DNA from: Flavobacteriales bacterium UBA7325
Lineage (GTDB): Bacteria > Bacteroidota > Bacteroidia > Flavobacteriales_D > Crocinitomicaceae
NCBI GenBank assembly: GCA_002471375.1
Contig: DKPV01000067.1
Location: 54,881 to 118,880, forward strand
DNA: 64,000 bases
Direction of reading: 5' to 3'
Position numbers and translations under genes: made by a program. Shown piece by piece: positions 37,101 through 45,827 of the stretch. How positions within the stretch are numbered: the first letter of the stretch is position 1; every line of letters starts with the position of its first letter. The notes beneath the pieces were generated by a model. It was not told where the DNA came from. It ran no database searches and worked only from the letters and a program-made list of their open reading frames with translations.

Positions 37101-40100
37101 GTACACTCCAGCTATTGTTTCTAGGTTACCATGAATCGTAGCTGATTGACCTTGACAAATTGTAACATTGGTGTTATAGGTAATAACATTGTTCTCAACA
37201 ACTGTAAATATCACAGAAGTTCCGGAACATCCGAAGCCATTTGTTACTGTCACCGTTATTGGATTATCAGCAATTGTAACATTAGTCGTTGGAGTTGCAT
37301 CCCCAGTGGACCATAAATATGTTGCAAAAGGAGCACTCGTAGACAATGTCGAGAAGTTACCAGTACAATATGTAGCCGCCCCATTAATAACTGGCACCGG
37401 ATTAGGGTTAACAGTTACGGTAGCAGTTCCGACTTGCACTTGAGAACAGCCTGTTGCACTTGCATCTTGAATACTCTCTAAGTTATAGTTATATGTCCCA
37501 ACAGGTGTTGAAGGTACAGTTATGGTAGCCGTTGTACCAACCGAAGTAATTGTTTGTGTTGTACCACCATTCAAATTGTAACTGAATGTGTATGGTGCAG
37601 TTCCATTTGCTCCAGTGAATGTAATAGTTGCAGCAGGGTCTCCCTCACAAAGTGCCACTGTACCAGCGATTGTTGCTGTCGGCAATGGATTAACAACTAC
37701 CGTTGCATTTCCAATTTGCGCCTGACTACAAGTTGTTGAACTTGCATCTTGAACACTTACCAAGTCATAACTAAACGTTCCTGCGGCACCAGTAGCCACT
37801 GTCACAGTAGCCGTTGTTCCAAGCGATATCAAGGTTTGATTAGCGCCTCCATTAAGAGTGTATGTAAATGTATATGGTGCAGTTCCATTTGCTCCGGTAA
37901 ATGTAATCGTTGCAGCTGGGTCACCAATACAAAGTGTAGCATCTCCAGCAATGGTTGCAGTTGGCAATGGATTAACAACTACCGTTGCATTTCCTACTTG
38001 CACTTGAGAACAACCCGTTGTACTCGCATCCTGAACGCTCACCAAATCGTAACTAAATGTTCCAGCCGCACCAGTTGGAACTGATATCGTCGCGGTAGCA
38101 CCTACCGATGTTATCGTCGAGGCAGGTCCACCATTCAAAGTATAGGTAAATGTATACGGAGCGGTTCCATTCGCACCTGTAAATGTAATCGTTCCCGCAG
38201 GATCACCGATACATAAGTCAACTGTACCTGCAATCGTTGCTGTTGGTAGAGGGTTGACTATTACCGTAGCGTTCCCGATTTGAGCCTGAGAACAAGCTGT
38301 TGCACTTGCATCCTGAACAGAAACTAAATCATAACTAAATGTACCAGCAGTTCCAGAAGCAATAGTAAACGTTGCCGTAGTACCAACAGAAGTAACAGTT
38401 TGATTTGCTCCACCATTTATGGTATATGTAAATGTATAAGGTGCAGTTCCGTTAGCACCAGTAAATGTTATTGTTGAAGCAGGATCGCCTAGACAAATCG
38501 TTGCGTCACCAGCAATTGTTGCAGTTGGCAATGGATTAACTACTACGGTAGCATTTCCAATTTGCACCTGAGAACATGCCGTCGCACTACCATCTGATAC
38601 TGAGACTAAATCATAGCTATACGTTCCAGCCGCTCCTGTTGTTTGAGTAACAGTCGCAGTCGCTCCAACCGAAGTCACCGTTTGTGCAGCACCTCCATTT
38701 AATGTATAAGTAAATGTATAAGGAGCCGTTCCGTTTGCACCGGTGAATGTTATCGTAGCTGCTGGATCACCAATACAAAGAGTTACATCACCAGCAAGGG
38801 TTGCAGTTGGTAATGGAGCGATTGTTACTGTTACCTGATCGGTCCCCGTACAACCTGCGGCATCAACACCATCTACAGTGTAAGTCGCAGTTGATGCCGG
38901 CGAAACCACTTGTGAAGCACCTACCGCACCAATTGGAGCTTGCCATGTGTATGTCACACCACCAGATGCAGTTAATGTTGTATTATCTCCTAGACATATT
39001 GTAACATCAGGACCTGCGTTAATTGGCGCACTTGCCATTACAGTTACGGTAATAACATCCGTATTGACACATCCATTACCATCAGTACCAGTAACAGTGT
39101 AATTAGTCGTCACTGCTGGAGAAACATTCTGAGTCTGACCAGCTCCAAGTCCATTATCCCAAGAATATGTAGTTGCGCCAGAAGCAGTAATGTTAACACT
39201 TCCACCAATACACACAGACACGTCATTCGCTAAGACATTTGGTAATGGGTTTACTGTTACCGTTTGAGTCGAAAATTGAGGACATGCACCATTCGTGGTA
39301 TATTCTACTGTATAAGTAGCTCCTGAAAGACCCCCTGATATCACACCTGTAGCAGGGTTGATTGACAACGGAGCACCAGGGTTTGGATTTAATGCAAATG
39401 ATCCGCCTGCCAGGCCACTAACAACTGGAATACTTCCAGCAGCACCAAAACAAAAATCGGTAGTTGTAAACGAAGCATCATCCAACGGAGTTACTGTTAC
39501 AGTTGCCGTTCCAGAATTGACACAACCTGTTGTTGTATTCGTACCAGTAACAGTATAAGTAGTAGTTGTTGCAGGAGTAAATGCAACACCATCCAGAACA
39601 CCTAAGTCCCAAGTGTATGTATTCGCACCTGTACCATTTAATGTTACCGAACCTCCCGCACAGATAGTTTCGTCGTTTCCATCTACAATAGGCAGTGGAT
39701 TAATAGTAACATCAAATGTTGCACTTGCAAAACATACAAGATCTGGTGTTGTGTATGTGACAGTATACGTTGCAGGGGTTGAAGCCGCAAGGTTTATTTG
39801 TCCAGTAACAGAGTTCAAAGAAATTCCTGGTGTTGAACTAAAACTTCCACCTGGATCACCTGTAATTACTGGAGTTGGATTCGCAGCATCAATACAATAA
39901 TCTGATGCAGGGTATGTAAACGCAGGATCTTCTAATCCCACAAATGTTCCTGAAATAGTAATTAGACAACCATTTGCATCAACAATATCATAAGAGTAAA
40001 CATCGCCATCAACTAATCCGGCAACAACAATATCGCCACCACTTACTGCGGTACCTGTTGCAAAACTTGCAGTCGCTGGCACTAAGTTTTGTCCTGTGAA

Positions 40101-42269
40101 CAATGAACCATCTAATGCCGGTTGACCACCTGTTACAGTTGTTGTCACTGTACCCGCAGCACAATCCTCTATACTAGTTTCTGTAATATCATCAAGGTAT
40201 TGAACAGAATAAATCGGTCCTAGATCGTAACATGGGATAGTAGTATTTACATAACTATATATCAGTGGACTCACTGTTGTAGAGTACAATGTCACCGGAA
40301 CAAAGTAAAGTGTTTGATTCGTTGGCAGAGATCCGCCGTTTAATATTGTTTGATTCAAATACCACTGATCATTCCACTCATTGAGGTTTGGTCCAGGTAA
40401 TATAAATTCAAGACAAGGATCATCCGTCAAATCTGTAATTGCATTAGGAATCAATGCAATTGTCGGAGGACAAGAATACACAAGGTATCCAATACCAGGA
40501 GTATAGGGAGGCCCAGGAGGCGCATTCGCTTCACTCGGTGGAGTCCAATCTCCATTAGCGGTAATATCAATTGTTTGTCCCCAACAAAGAACAAAATCGT
40601 TTCCGACTTGAGTTCCAGTTGTTGCGGTAGTAAACGTACCGATGTCTGCATCACATGCACAATCTGGAGGAGAAGTACTATTGATAAGTGCAGTACAAGC
40701 AGCGTCATCAGAAAAGACAACAGTAACAGTTAATGGTGTCCCATCCGCTGGTATACTAGCAATGCTATAATTAAATGTTGTATTATTTGCAAAAGGAGGA
40801 TTGAAGGTCTGAGTGTAAGAACCAGAACCATTTGTAACAGTTACTGTAACAACTCCAGTTCCTGGATTATTATCGTACTGAAAATCTCCTGTTACAATAA
40901 AAGTATTATCTCCTAAACAAGCACCAACACTAGCAGAGGCACTAGTAATAAGACACGGTAGACATGGCGGACCATCCACAACCGTTATATCAACAACTTG
41001 GACACAGCCCAAAGCATCTGTAACAGTAACAGTATATGTTCCGGCAGCCAGACCATTTAAAGAACTTATACCAGCGTTTCCAAGATCAGTAAGCAAAACT
41101 GTGCCACCAGAATCTTCCCATGCGTAATCATACGGGCCAGGCGCACCGCCTTGTCCAATAGCTGTTAGCGCACCATCACTATCACCAGCACACGTTGTCG
41201 GTGTAGTAGTAGTTAGTGGAGGATCACAACATATCATGTAGGCTGAAGATAGCGTCGGATCGTCATCGACACAACCAAGACTACTCCATGAACCGGTTTC
41301 TCCATCTGCTGTGGTATTAATTGTAACACCTAAATCGGCTCCTGGTGAGCATGCAGCAACCGTTAAGTCGAAACAAAAAGTCCAACCCAAGCCTGTTCCC
41401 TGACAGTTATCTCCATAATTTGTTGTGGGATCACCATTTGGCGCATTAAATAAATCACCATCAAAATAAAATCCAGGACCTGGCATACCAGCTATTCCTG
41501 CAGGGTAATAACCCCACTGGCCTAAGCCACCATCACAGGTTGCTGCAGGCACAGTATTCGTTATAGCTCCGGTCCATCCGGCACCAAATGCTATTTGAAC
41601 ACCATGGAACCAATTCGTATTTTCTTGCGACCATTCCGTCACAGTGTAGCAAAATGTGACAACTTGTCCAGGAGTATACGCTCCATTCACAGGATTCGGA
41701 GTAGACGTGAGCGTACTTGCCCTAAGACAGTCATCACAATCAATATCATTATCCACAGTAAGGGAAAAGTTGTTATCAACCGCTGTTGATGTCCCTCCGC
41801 TGACTTGAATATAATAGGTGGTACCGATGGTTGCTTGAGTTACAGTAAAGGTGCCGTTTCCACTTCCATTTACGTTCATACATCCGCGTCCCGTCAAGTT
41901 AGCACAAGGCCCTTCCCACAGACCAACGGAGGCATTCGGGAATCCTGCAATACTAACGTTGATTGTCGTACCAGTAGCTACAAATGAATACCAAGTATCC
42001 AAGGCGGGCGATGTCATATCACCACCACCGGAACAAGCCGTCAGGTATGTGTATGGATTCAGTCCAGTAGCGCCGACCGTGGATTGACCAGCTAAGGTTG
42101 TAGTCGTACCATTTTGTAATCCGGCAACACAGGCTCCAGGTGTATTTAAACTTCCAAAAGGCGTAGCTCCTGCACAGTCATCATTCGCCGGCTGCGCATA
42201 AACACCAAAAGCCACAACGAAACTCGCTGCAGTAGCTAATATATTTCTAATCAGTTTAGAATTTCTCAT
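34119..42269 (-). CDS. Giant repeat-rich T9SS adhesin, SprB-like
   Basis: 2716 aa. Signal peptide (ends GVYAQ), then a PANDDCAGA-type domain, a Cys-rich carbohydrate-like beta region (about 180-450), and SprB/Ig-like units ending in NPLPIVD or similar. From about residue 1150 there are eleven near-identical units of about 94 aa (consensus PTATIAGDATLCIGDPAATI then TFTGANGTAPYTFTY and GTFSYDLVSVQDAS) in blocks of five and six. A PKD domain and a gliding-type T9SS tail (VPNTFTPDDDDYNPTFQP ... FNRWGEIIFES) end the protein. It should be exported by Sec then T9SS and act as a long surface fibre. Overlaps the next gene upstream by 4 nt. Confidence 0.9.
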   Translation of the reverse strand: MRNSKLIRNILATAASFVVAFGVYAQPANDDCAGATPFGSLNTPGACVAGLQNGTTTTLAGQSTVGATGLNPYTYLTACSGGGDMTSPALDTWYSFVATGTTINVSIAGFPNASVGLWEGPCANLTGRGCMNVNGSGNGTFTVTQATIGTTYYIQVSGGTSTAVDNNFSLTVDNDIDCDDCLRASTLTSTPNPVNGAYTPGQVVTFCYTVTEWSQENTNWFHGVQIAFGAGWTGAITNTVPAATCDGGLGQWGYYPAGIAGMPGPGFYFDGDLFNAPNGDPTTNYGDNCQGTGLGWTFCFDLTVAACSPGADLGVTINTTADGETGSWSSLGCVDDDPTLSSAYMICCDPPLTTTTPTTCAGDSDGALTAIGQGGAPGPYDYAWEDSGGTVLLTDLGNAGISSLNGLAAGTYTVTVTDALGCVQVVDITVVDGPPCLPCLITSASASVGACLGDNTFIVTGDFQYDNNPGTGVVTVTVTNGSGSYTQTFNPPFANNTTFNYSIASIPADGTPLTVTVVFSDDAACTALINSTSPPDCACDADIGTFTTATTGTQVGNDFVLCWGQTIDITANGDWTPPSEANAPPGPPYTPGIGYLVYSCPPTIALIPNAITDLTDDPCLEFILPGPNLNEWNDQWYLNQTILNGGSLPTNQTLYFVPVTLYSTTVSPLIYSYVNTTIPCYDLGPIYSVQYLDDITETSIEDCAAGTVTTTVTGGQPALDGSLFTGQNLVPATASFATGTAVSGGDIVVAGLVDGDVYSYDIVDANGCLITISGTFVGLEDPAFTYPASDYCIDAANPTPVITGDPGGSFSSTPGISLNSVTGQINLAASTPATYTVTYTTPDLVCFASATFDVTINPLPIVDGNDETICAGGSVTLNGTGANTYTWDLGVLDGVAFTPATTTTYTVTGTNTTTGCVNSGTATVTVTPLDDASFTTTDFCFGAAGSIPVVSGLAGGSFALNPNPGAPLSINPATGVISGGLSGATYTVEYTTNGACPQFSTQTVTVNPLPNVLANDVSVCIGGSVNITASGATTYSWDNGLGAGQTQNVSPAVTTNYTVTGTDGNGCVNTDVITVTVMASAPINAGPDVTICLGDNTTLTASGGVTYTWQAPIGAVGASQVVSPASTATYTVDGVDAAGCTGTDQVTVTIAPLPTATLAGDVTLCIGDPAATITFTGANGTAPYTFTYTLNGGAAQTVTSVGATATVTQTTGAAGTYSYDLVSVSDGSATACSQVQIGNATVVVNPLPTATIAGDATICLGDPASTITFTGANGTAPYTFTYTINGGANQTVTSVGTTATFTIASGTAGTFSYDLVSVQDASATACSQAQIGNATVIVNPLPTATIAGTVDLCIGDPAGTITFTGANGTAPYTFTYTLNGGPASTITSVGATATISVPTGAAGTFSYDLVSVQDASTTGCSQVQVGNATVVVNPLPTATIAGDATLCIGDPAATITFTGANGTAPYTFTYTLNGGANQTLISLGTTATVTVATGAAGTFSYDLVSVQDASSTTCSQAQIGNATVVVNPLPTATIAGTVALCEGDPAATITFTGANGTAPYTFSYNLNGGTTQTITSVGTTATITVPSTPVGTYNYNLESIQDASATGCSQVQVGTATVTVNPNPVPVINGAATYCTGNFSTLSTSAPFATYLWSTGDATPTTNVTIADNPITVTVTNGFGCSGTSVIFTVVENNVITYNTNVTICQGQSATIHGNLETIAGVYSQTFILGTGCDSTSNVTLVVNPLPVIDAGVNQTLCFGDPITLNALGAPAIVWDVPGVTNGTPFSQPVGTVTYTATGTDANGCVNTGQVDVTVNPLPTATIAGTVTLCQNDADPTITFTGANGTAPYTFTYNVNGGANQTVTSIGATATVTAPTGTVGTFNYNLISVQDASSTACSQAQVDLATVIINPLPTAIIAGDATVCLGDPLPTITFTGANGTAPYTFTYTINGGANTTVTSVGATATITVPTGTAGTFSYDLVSVQDASATACSQVQVGNGTVVVNPLPTATIAGDITLCVNDVAPTITFTGANGSAPYTFTYTINGGASSTVTSIGVTATVTAPTGTAGTFMYDLVSVQDASATGCSQAQVGSATIIVNPLPTATIVGDISLCLGEPDPTITFTGANGTAPYTFTYNVDGGPNVTITSVGTTATVASPAGVAGTFVYTLVSVQDASATGCSQAQAGTATVIVTPLPIATIAGTVILCVNDPSPTITFTGANGIAPYTFTYNINGGANTTVTSVGTIATVTVPTGVDGIFDYNLISVSDASATGCSQAQVGQATVTINPLPTATIAGTASVCEGGLDQTITFTGANGTAPYTYGYTINGGAPQTIVSVGSTVTITVSAAAAGTFSYELIGVQDASSSGCYQAQAGNAIVTINPLPIVDAGTDFTICDGAQAILTGSGALVYAWTGGIIDGQAFTPTGTDTYTVTGTDANGCVATDDITVTVEPLPVVSFIGDNLSGCASDPLTVTFTNTTPGVMADCIWTLGNGTVLTGCNTVTATFSTAGTYDVTLTTTSANGCISSETYVDYIYVEADPIASFIPSQSIISDLNPEVHFDNTSTGAVNYLWDFGDNSGSSLEVSPTHLFPEEEAGSYLIELVAYSPLGCTDTAWATIQLNEEVIYYVPNTFTPDDDDYNPTFQPVFTSGYDPFDFTLIIFNRWGEIIFESHNADIGWDGTYGGNLVQDGTYTWKIEFKTTANDERKVIHGHVNILR
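35110..38830 (-). repeat. Eleven tandem 282-bp coding repeats in two blocks
   Basis: Six units at about 35130-36822 and five at about 37407-38817, separated by roughly 580 bp of unrelated Ig-like coding sequence. Units agree strongly at the protein level (TFTGANGTAPYTFTY in almost all) but differ at many third codon positions, so they are old duplications kept similar by selection rather than recent copies. Unit 11 (nearest the C-terminus) is the most divergent. Confidence 0.85.
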
Positions 42270-42616
42270 TGCTTAGTAGCTTTAAGTTCTTGTCGTTGTT
42301 CCTTTGTAAGCGTTGGTTCATATGAATGTCCGATCATCAGAGTAGTTCCGTTAATCGACCACTTCACAGGTGCAAATGCGTGGTCGTCTAATTGACCGCA
42401 AGAACCGTTCGGTAACAATATGATTTTTGTGCCATCATCGAGCACAATTTCTCGTGACTTAGTTTGATAAACCCAATTGCACAAATTCGCAGTGCTAAGC
42501 GTAGTTTCGATTTGTATTGAGTTATAGTTCGTACCTATATCGGTAATCTCATAACTCTGTGAGAAACCAAATGTCGTGATAAGAGTTCCAAGACATATTA
42601 ATGCTTTTTTTTTCAT
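42266..42616 (-). CDS. Small secreted protein upstream of the giant adhesin
   Basis: 116 aa with a signal peptide (MKKKALICLGTLITTFGFSQ). The mature part is beta-rich with two cysteines (LCNWVY, GSCGQ) that may form a disulfide, and ends in a Lys-rich tail. No family recognised. Its stop overlaps the adhesin start by 4 nt (ATGA), so the two are translationally coupled, which suggests a helper or processing role, an inference only. Confidence 0.65.
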   Translation of the reverse strand: MKKKALICLGTLITTFGFSQSYEITDIGTNYNSIQIETTLSTANLCNWVYQTKSREIVLDDGTKIILLPNGSCGQLDDHAFAPVKWSINGTTLMIGHSYEPTLTKEQRQELKATKQ

Positions 42617-42649
42617 TTCGGGAGAGATTAAGTTTGGTGGTGGATCGGT

Positions 42650-42883
42650 TTATTGGTTATCTTTCTTTTCTTCGATAACTTCTTCCTTGCGAACTTTTTC
42701 AGGTCGAACAAGTTGTTGCACATTCAATCGACTTTCTTTTTCAACCTTTTCTACAGTAACGTTTCCTATCGTTATTTTCGTAGTGACAACGCTCATTACA
42801 GCGTTTTCCTGAACAGTTGTGGTGGTCTGAGAATAGGACATAGAACTGCCTATCATCATAAATGAAAAGAGTAAGTTTTGCAT
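42650..42883 (-). CDS. Very small secreted protein, first gene of the adhesin cluster
   Basis: 77 aa with a signal peptide (MQNLLFSFMMIGSSMSYSQ) and a charged, low-complexity tail rich in Glu and Lys (VRKEEVIEEKKDNQ). A plus-strand frame of similar length overlaps it, but the signal peptide and the direction of the downstream genes favour this strand. It lies 33 nt upstream of the 116-aa gene. Function unknown. Confidence 0.5.
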   Translation of the reverse strand: MQNLLFSFMMIGSSMSYSQTTTTVQENAVMSVVTTKITIGNVTVEKVEKESRLNVQQLVRPEKVRKEEVIEEKKDNQ

Positions 42884-43075
42884 AGCTAGAAGTTTAGTTC
42901 TAACTCAATGACGGTTTAGACACCAAAGAGTTGCCCAGAAATTAAGAAAAAATTAACAGAATTACTACGACTTGGCAAACCGAATATTGCTTAACCCACA
43001 TTATGATCTTGGTTAAATCGATTTCCTAAAGAAAATTAGGTTGAAAAAACGTAAGAAATAAATTGGAAAGCGGGT

Positions 43076-43975
43076 TTAGCAAACTGAAATCCACTCGATA
43101 CCTTTCTTCAAGTAATCGAGTGTTTCTTGCTCACGCGAATCTGACTCGAGTTGGATATTATATACCCAACCTGCATTCTTTGGAAGACTCATCAAAATTG
43201 ACTCTGTTCTCCCCCCAGAAACGAGACCGAATTTTGTGCCTCTATCGTTCACAAGGTTGAACTCAACATATCTCCCTCGACGATAATTCATCCAATCATT
43301 TTCCTGCTCAGAAACCGTCTTATCTCTACCTAATTTTACTTGTTCGGAATAGATTGTTGGGAACGTATCTCCTAACTCGAGACAGAACTCGAGGATTTGA
43401 CTTTTCGTCAATGCCTCTGACTCTGAAATATGATCAAAAAAGATCCCACCCACTCCTCGTGTCTCATCACGATGCGGGAGATAAAAATAGTCATCCGCCC
43501 ATTCTTTAAATCGTGGATAAAATTCCGGAGAATAGCTATCACAAATAGTCTTCAAGGACCTATGAAAACTTGCAGCTTGCATGGGAACAATATAATGTGG
43601 CGTAAGGTCAATACCCCCTCCAAACCAATAAACACCATTATCCATTTCAAAATAACGAACATTCATATGAATAATTGGGACATGTGGATTTCTTGGATGC
43701 AGGACGATCGATACACCGGTTGCAAAAAAAGAATCACCTGTGATCTCGGTATTATTACGCATCATCTTTGTGACCTCACCATGAACTTCTGAGAAATTTA
43801 CACCTCCTTTTTCGATAAGTTTTCCGTCCTGAAGAATTCGAGTTCTTCCTCCCCCTCCATCAGCACGTGACCAGAGGTCCTGAACGAATACCGAGCCACC
43901 ATCCAACTCTTCTAATTGCTTACAAATTCTATTTTGCAAACCTTTCATCGCAACAGCGACTTCTTCCTTAGTCAT
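43076..43975 (-). CDS. hemF: Oxygen-dependent coproporphyrinogen III oxidase
   Basis: 299 aa from the ATG at 43975. Converts coproporphyrinogen III to protoporphyrinogen IX with O2 in haem synthesis. Motifs: GGGGRTRIL (substrate/phosphate region), HPRNPHVPIIHMNVRYFE, WFGGGIDLTPHY, RGVGGIFFDHI and RRGRYVEFNLVNDRGTKFGL. The frame opens 12 codons earlier, but those codons lie in the end of the LysM gene; the usual length fits this start. Its start overlaps the upstream gene's stop by 8 nt, so they are coupled. It implies aerobic haem synthesis. Confidence 0.94.
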   Translation of the reverse strand: MTKEEVAVAMKGLQNRICKQLEELDGGSVFVQDLWSRADGGGGRTRILQDGKLIEKGGVNFSEVHGEVTKMMRNNTEITGDSFFATGVSIVLHPRNPHVPIIHMNVRYFEMDNGVYWFGGGIDLTPHYIVPMQAASFHRSLKTICDSYSPEFYPRFKEWADDYFYLPHRDETRGVGGIFFDHISESEALTKSQILEFCLELGDTFPTIYSEQVKLGRDKTVSEQENDWMNYRRGRYVEFNLVNDRGTKFGLVSGGRTESILMSLPKNAGWVYNIQLESDSREQETLDYLKKGIEWISVC

Positions 43976-45779
43976 TACGTTCAACTTGGCTATTAAACAA
44001 TTCGTACTCATCTTGCTCTACGATGAAGAACTCCAGGTTCTCATAACCGCCAGTAGGTGAAGATTGATTCATTTCAAACGCACTCATCAACATAGTTGGC
44101 TTCTTTGATGACTCCAAGAAGAACTCACCGCAGAAATGCGAAACAATATCATATCCGTGAACTGCCATTCTGGACAAATCCGTCTTATACCAATTTCGGT
44201 GCAACTTATTCATCGCGATCATTTTATCCGTATAATAATCCAAGAAATTAGGGCTAGGGAAATGGAAGTTGTATTTATTCTTGTACATATTATTTATGTC
44301 GCTGTAGGTATCCCATTCTTTTGTACCATAGACAAACAGATTTTGAGCACGCGATCTGAAGGCAGACTTATTGAGGTTATTCATAAACATCATTGCCGTT
44401 ACACGGTCAGTCGCAGGTATGACAAATAACGTGTTGATACCTCGACGGATTTGACCGGTAAATCCTCCAACTGTACTCTCAATAAGAGTTGGGCGAACTC
44501 CGTCATAAAGCGCAGAATTAAATTCTTCTTTGAACGCTTCATACATAAGAATGTCAGACTCTTTAACTGGCTTCACAAGAACAATTCTGTCATTGGCATT
44601 ATTCTTAAGCATATCTGCTGCTAACCTTTTCATCAAAACACTTCCAGAAGGAACAGCTTGATATACCAAGCGGTTATGATCTAGCATTTCTTCATTTGCA
44701 GCAACCGGACAAACCATACGAATTCGATTCGCTTTACAATACTCGGATACAATTTCCATGTTTTCTGGAAAGAATGGTCCGATTACAAGGTCAACTGATT
44801 GAAAACTAGTATCTGCGAGTAATTCAAGAATTCTAAGTGAATCATTTGCGGTATCAAAAATTTCAAGATTAGCATTCAACCCCAATTTCTCCAAACTATC
44901 AACAGCCATCGTCGCTCCCATATAGAACTGAGTGGCTAATTCCGAAACCAATTTCGAGTATTTCGCCCCTCCTTCTAAGTAGAACGGAAGCATCACAGCA
45001 ATTCGGTATCTATCTTTCTTCTCAAATTCAAGAGGTCCTTCGCCATTCGGATCGTAGTCTAATGGTACGGGTCTAATTTCAACTCGATCAATTCTCTCAG
45101 TTTTTACTGGAATGATCAGTACTTGTCCTTCTTTAATTGAAGTGGATGTAAGTGCATTCAATTCCATGATCTTATCTACTGAAACCATGAATCTTTTAGA
45201 GACGCTATAGAGCGTTTCATGAGTCATTACAATGTGCCGTACAGTAGAATCACTAAACGAGAAAGTTACATGATCAGCTGATCCATCTTCATTTTCAATT
45301 GTATCTGCAACAAATGGGTTTGGTGTTGTCGTCACAGGTGGCAATGTTGTAACAGAAGTGCCATTTTCCGCACTGCATGGGACCTGAATAATTTGGCCTT
45401 TCTTTAAACCATCCTTAAGTTCTGGGTTCAATGCAACTAAATCATCGACAGTTGTTTCAAATTTCTTTGCCAAACCATAAAGCGTCTCCGATTTACGCAC
45501 CTTATAATCCGTTGTTGGTATTTTCTCAATTGATTCTTGAGTGACCGGAATAAATATTGTTTGACCTTCCTTAAGTCCGCTCTTTAATTCTGGATTTGCG
45601 TCCACAATCTCATCAACTGGAACACCAAAAAGTTGTTGGATTCCCCATAATGTATTTCCCGATTCAACAACGTGAGAGTAATACTTTCCTCCTTCTCGTT
45701 CAACTACCGACGAAACTCCTGGTTGCGCACTTGCAAACATTGGTAGCGCTAGTAAAACGATTATTAGTAGTTTATTCAT
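43968..45779 (-). CDS. Secreted protein with three LysM domains and a periplasmic-binding-like domain
   Basis: 603 aa. A signal peptide (ends FASAQ) is followed by three LysM repeats that bind peptidoglycan: VVESGNTLWGIQQLFGVPVD, VRKSETLYGLAKKFETTVDD and VMTHETLYSVSKRFMVSVDK. The C-terminal ~350 residues form a type I periplasmic-binding/ANF-receptor-like fold (YRIAVMLPFYLEGGAKYSKL ... DLVIGPFF ... VCPVAANEEM). This combination is a Bacteroidota family of unknown role, perhaps a wall sensor or turnover factor. It is followed by hemF with an overlap and sits 48 nt downstream of guaA. Confidence 0.85.
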   Translation of the reverse strand: MNKLLIIVLLALPMFASAQPGVSSVVEREGGKYYSHVVESGNTLWGIQQLFGVPVDEIVDANPELKSGLKEGQTIFIPVTQESIEKIPTTDYKVRKSETLYGLAKKFETTVDDLVALNPELKDGLKKGQIIQVPCSAENGTSVTTLPPVTTTPNPFVADTIENEDGSADHVTFSFSDSTVRHIVMTHETLYSVSKRFMVSVDKIMELNALTSTSIKEGQVLIIPVKTERIDRVEIRPVPLDYDPNGEGPLEFEKKDRYRIAVMLPFYLEGGAKYSKLVSELATQFYMGATMAVDSLEKLGLNANLEIFDTANDSLRILELLADTSFQSVDLVIGPFFPENMEIVSEYCKANRIRMVCPVAANEEMLDHNRLVYQAVPSGSVLMKRLAADMLKNNANDRIVLVKPVKESDILMYEAFKEEFNSALYDGVRPTLIESTVGGFTGQIRRGINTLFVIPATDRVTAMMFMNNLNKSAFRSRAQNLFVYGTKEWDTYSDINNMYKNKYNFHFPSPNFLDYYTDKMIAMNKLHRNWYKTDLSRMAVHGYDIVSHFCGEFFLESSKKPTMLMSAFEMNQSSPTGGYENLEFFIVEQDEYELFNSQVERND

Positions 45780-45827
45780 ACTTCAATCTTATTCAAATAG
45801 ATTTACAATACTTGTGCCATATTCAAA

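Noticed and set aside
35110..38830. Regular repeats suggestive of a CRISPR array
   Set aside because: The unit is 282 bp, in frame and coding throughout; there are no short direct repeats with unique spacers and no cas gene.
34137..39900. Many 60-110-aa plus-strand frames across the adhesin repeats
   Set aside because: They recur with the repeat period and mirror the antisense frames of the same coding units.
42653..42865. Plus-strand 70-aa frame overlapping the 77-aa gene
   Set aside because: No signal or family pattern and opposite to the direction of the cluster; the minus frame has a signal peptide.
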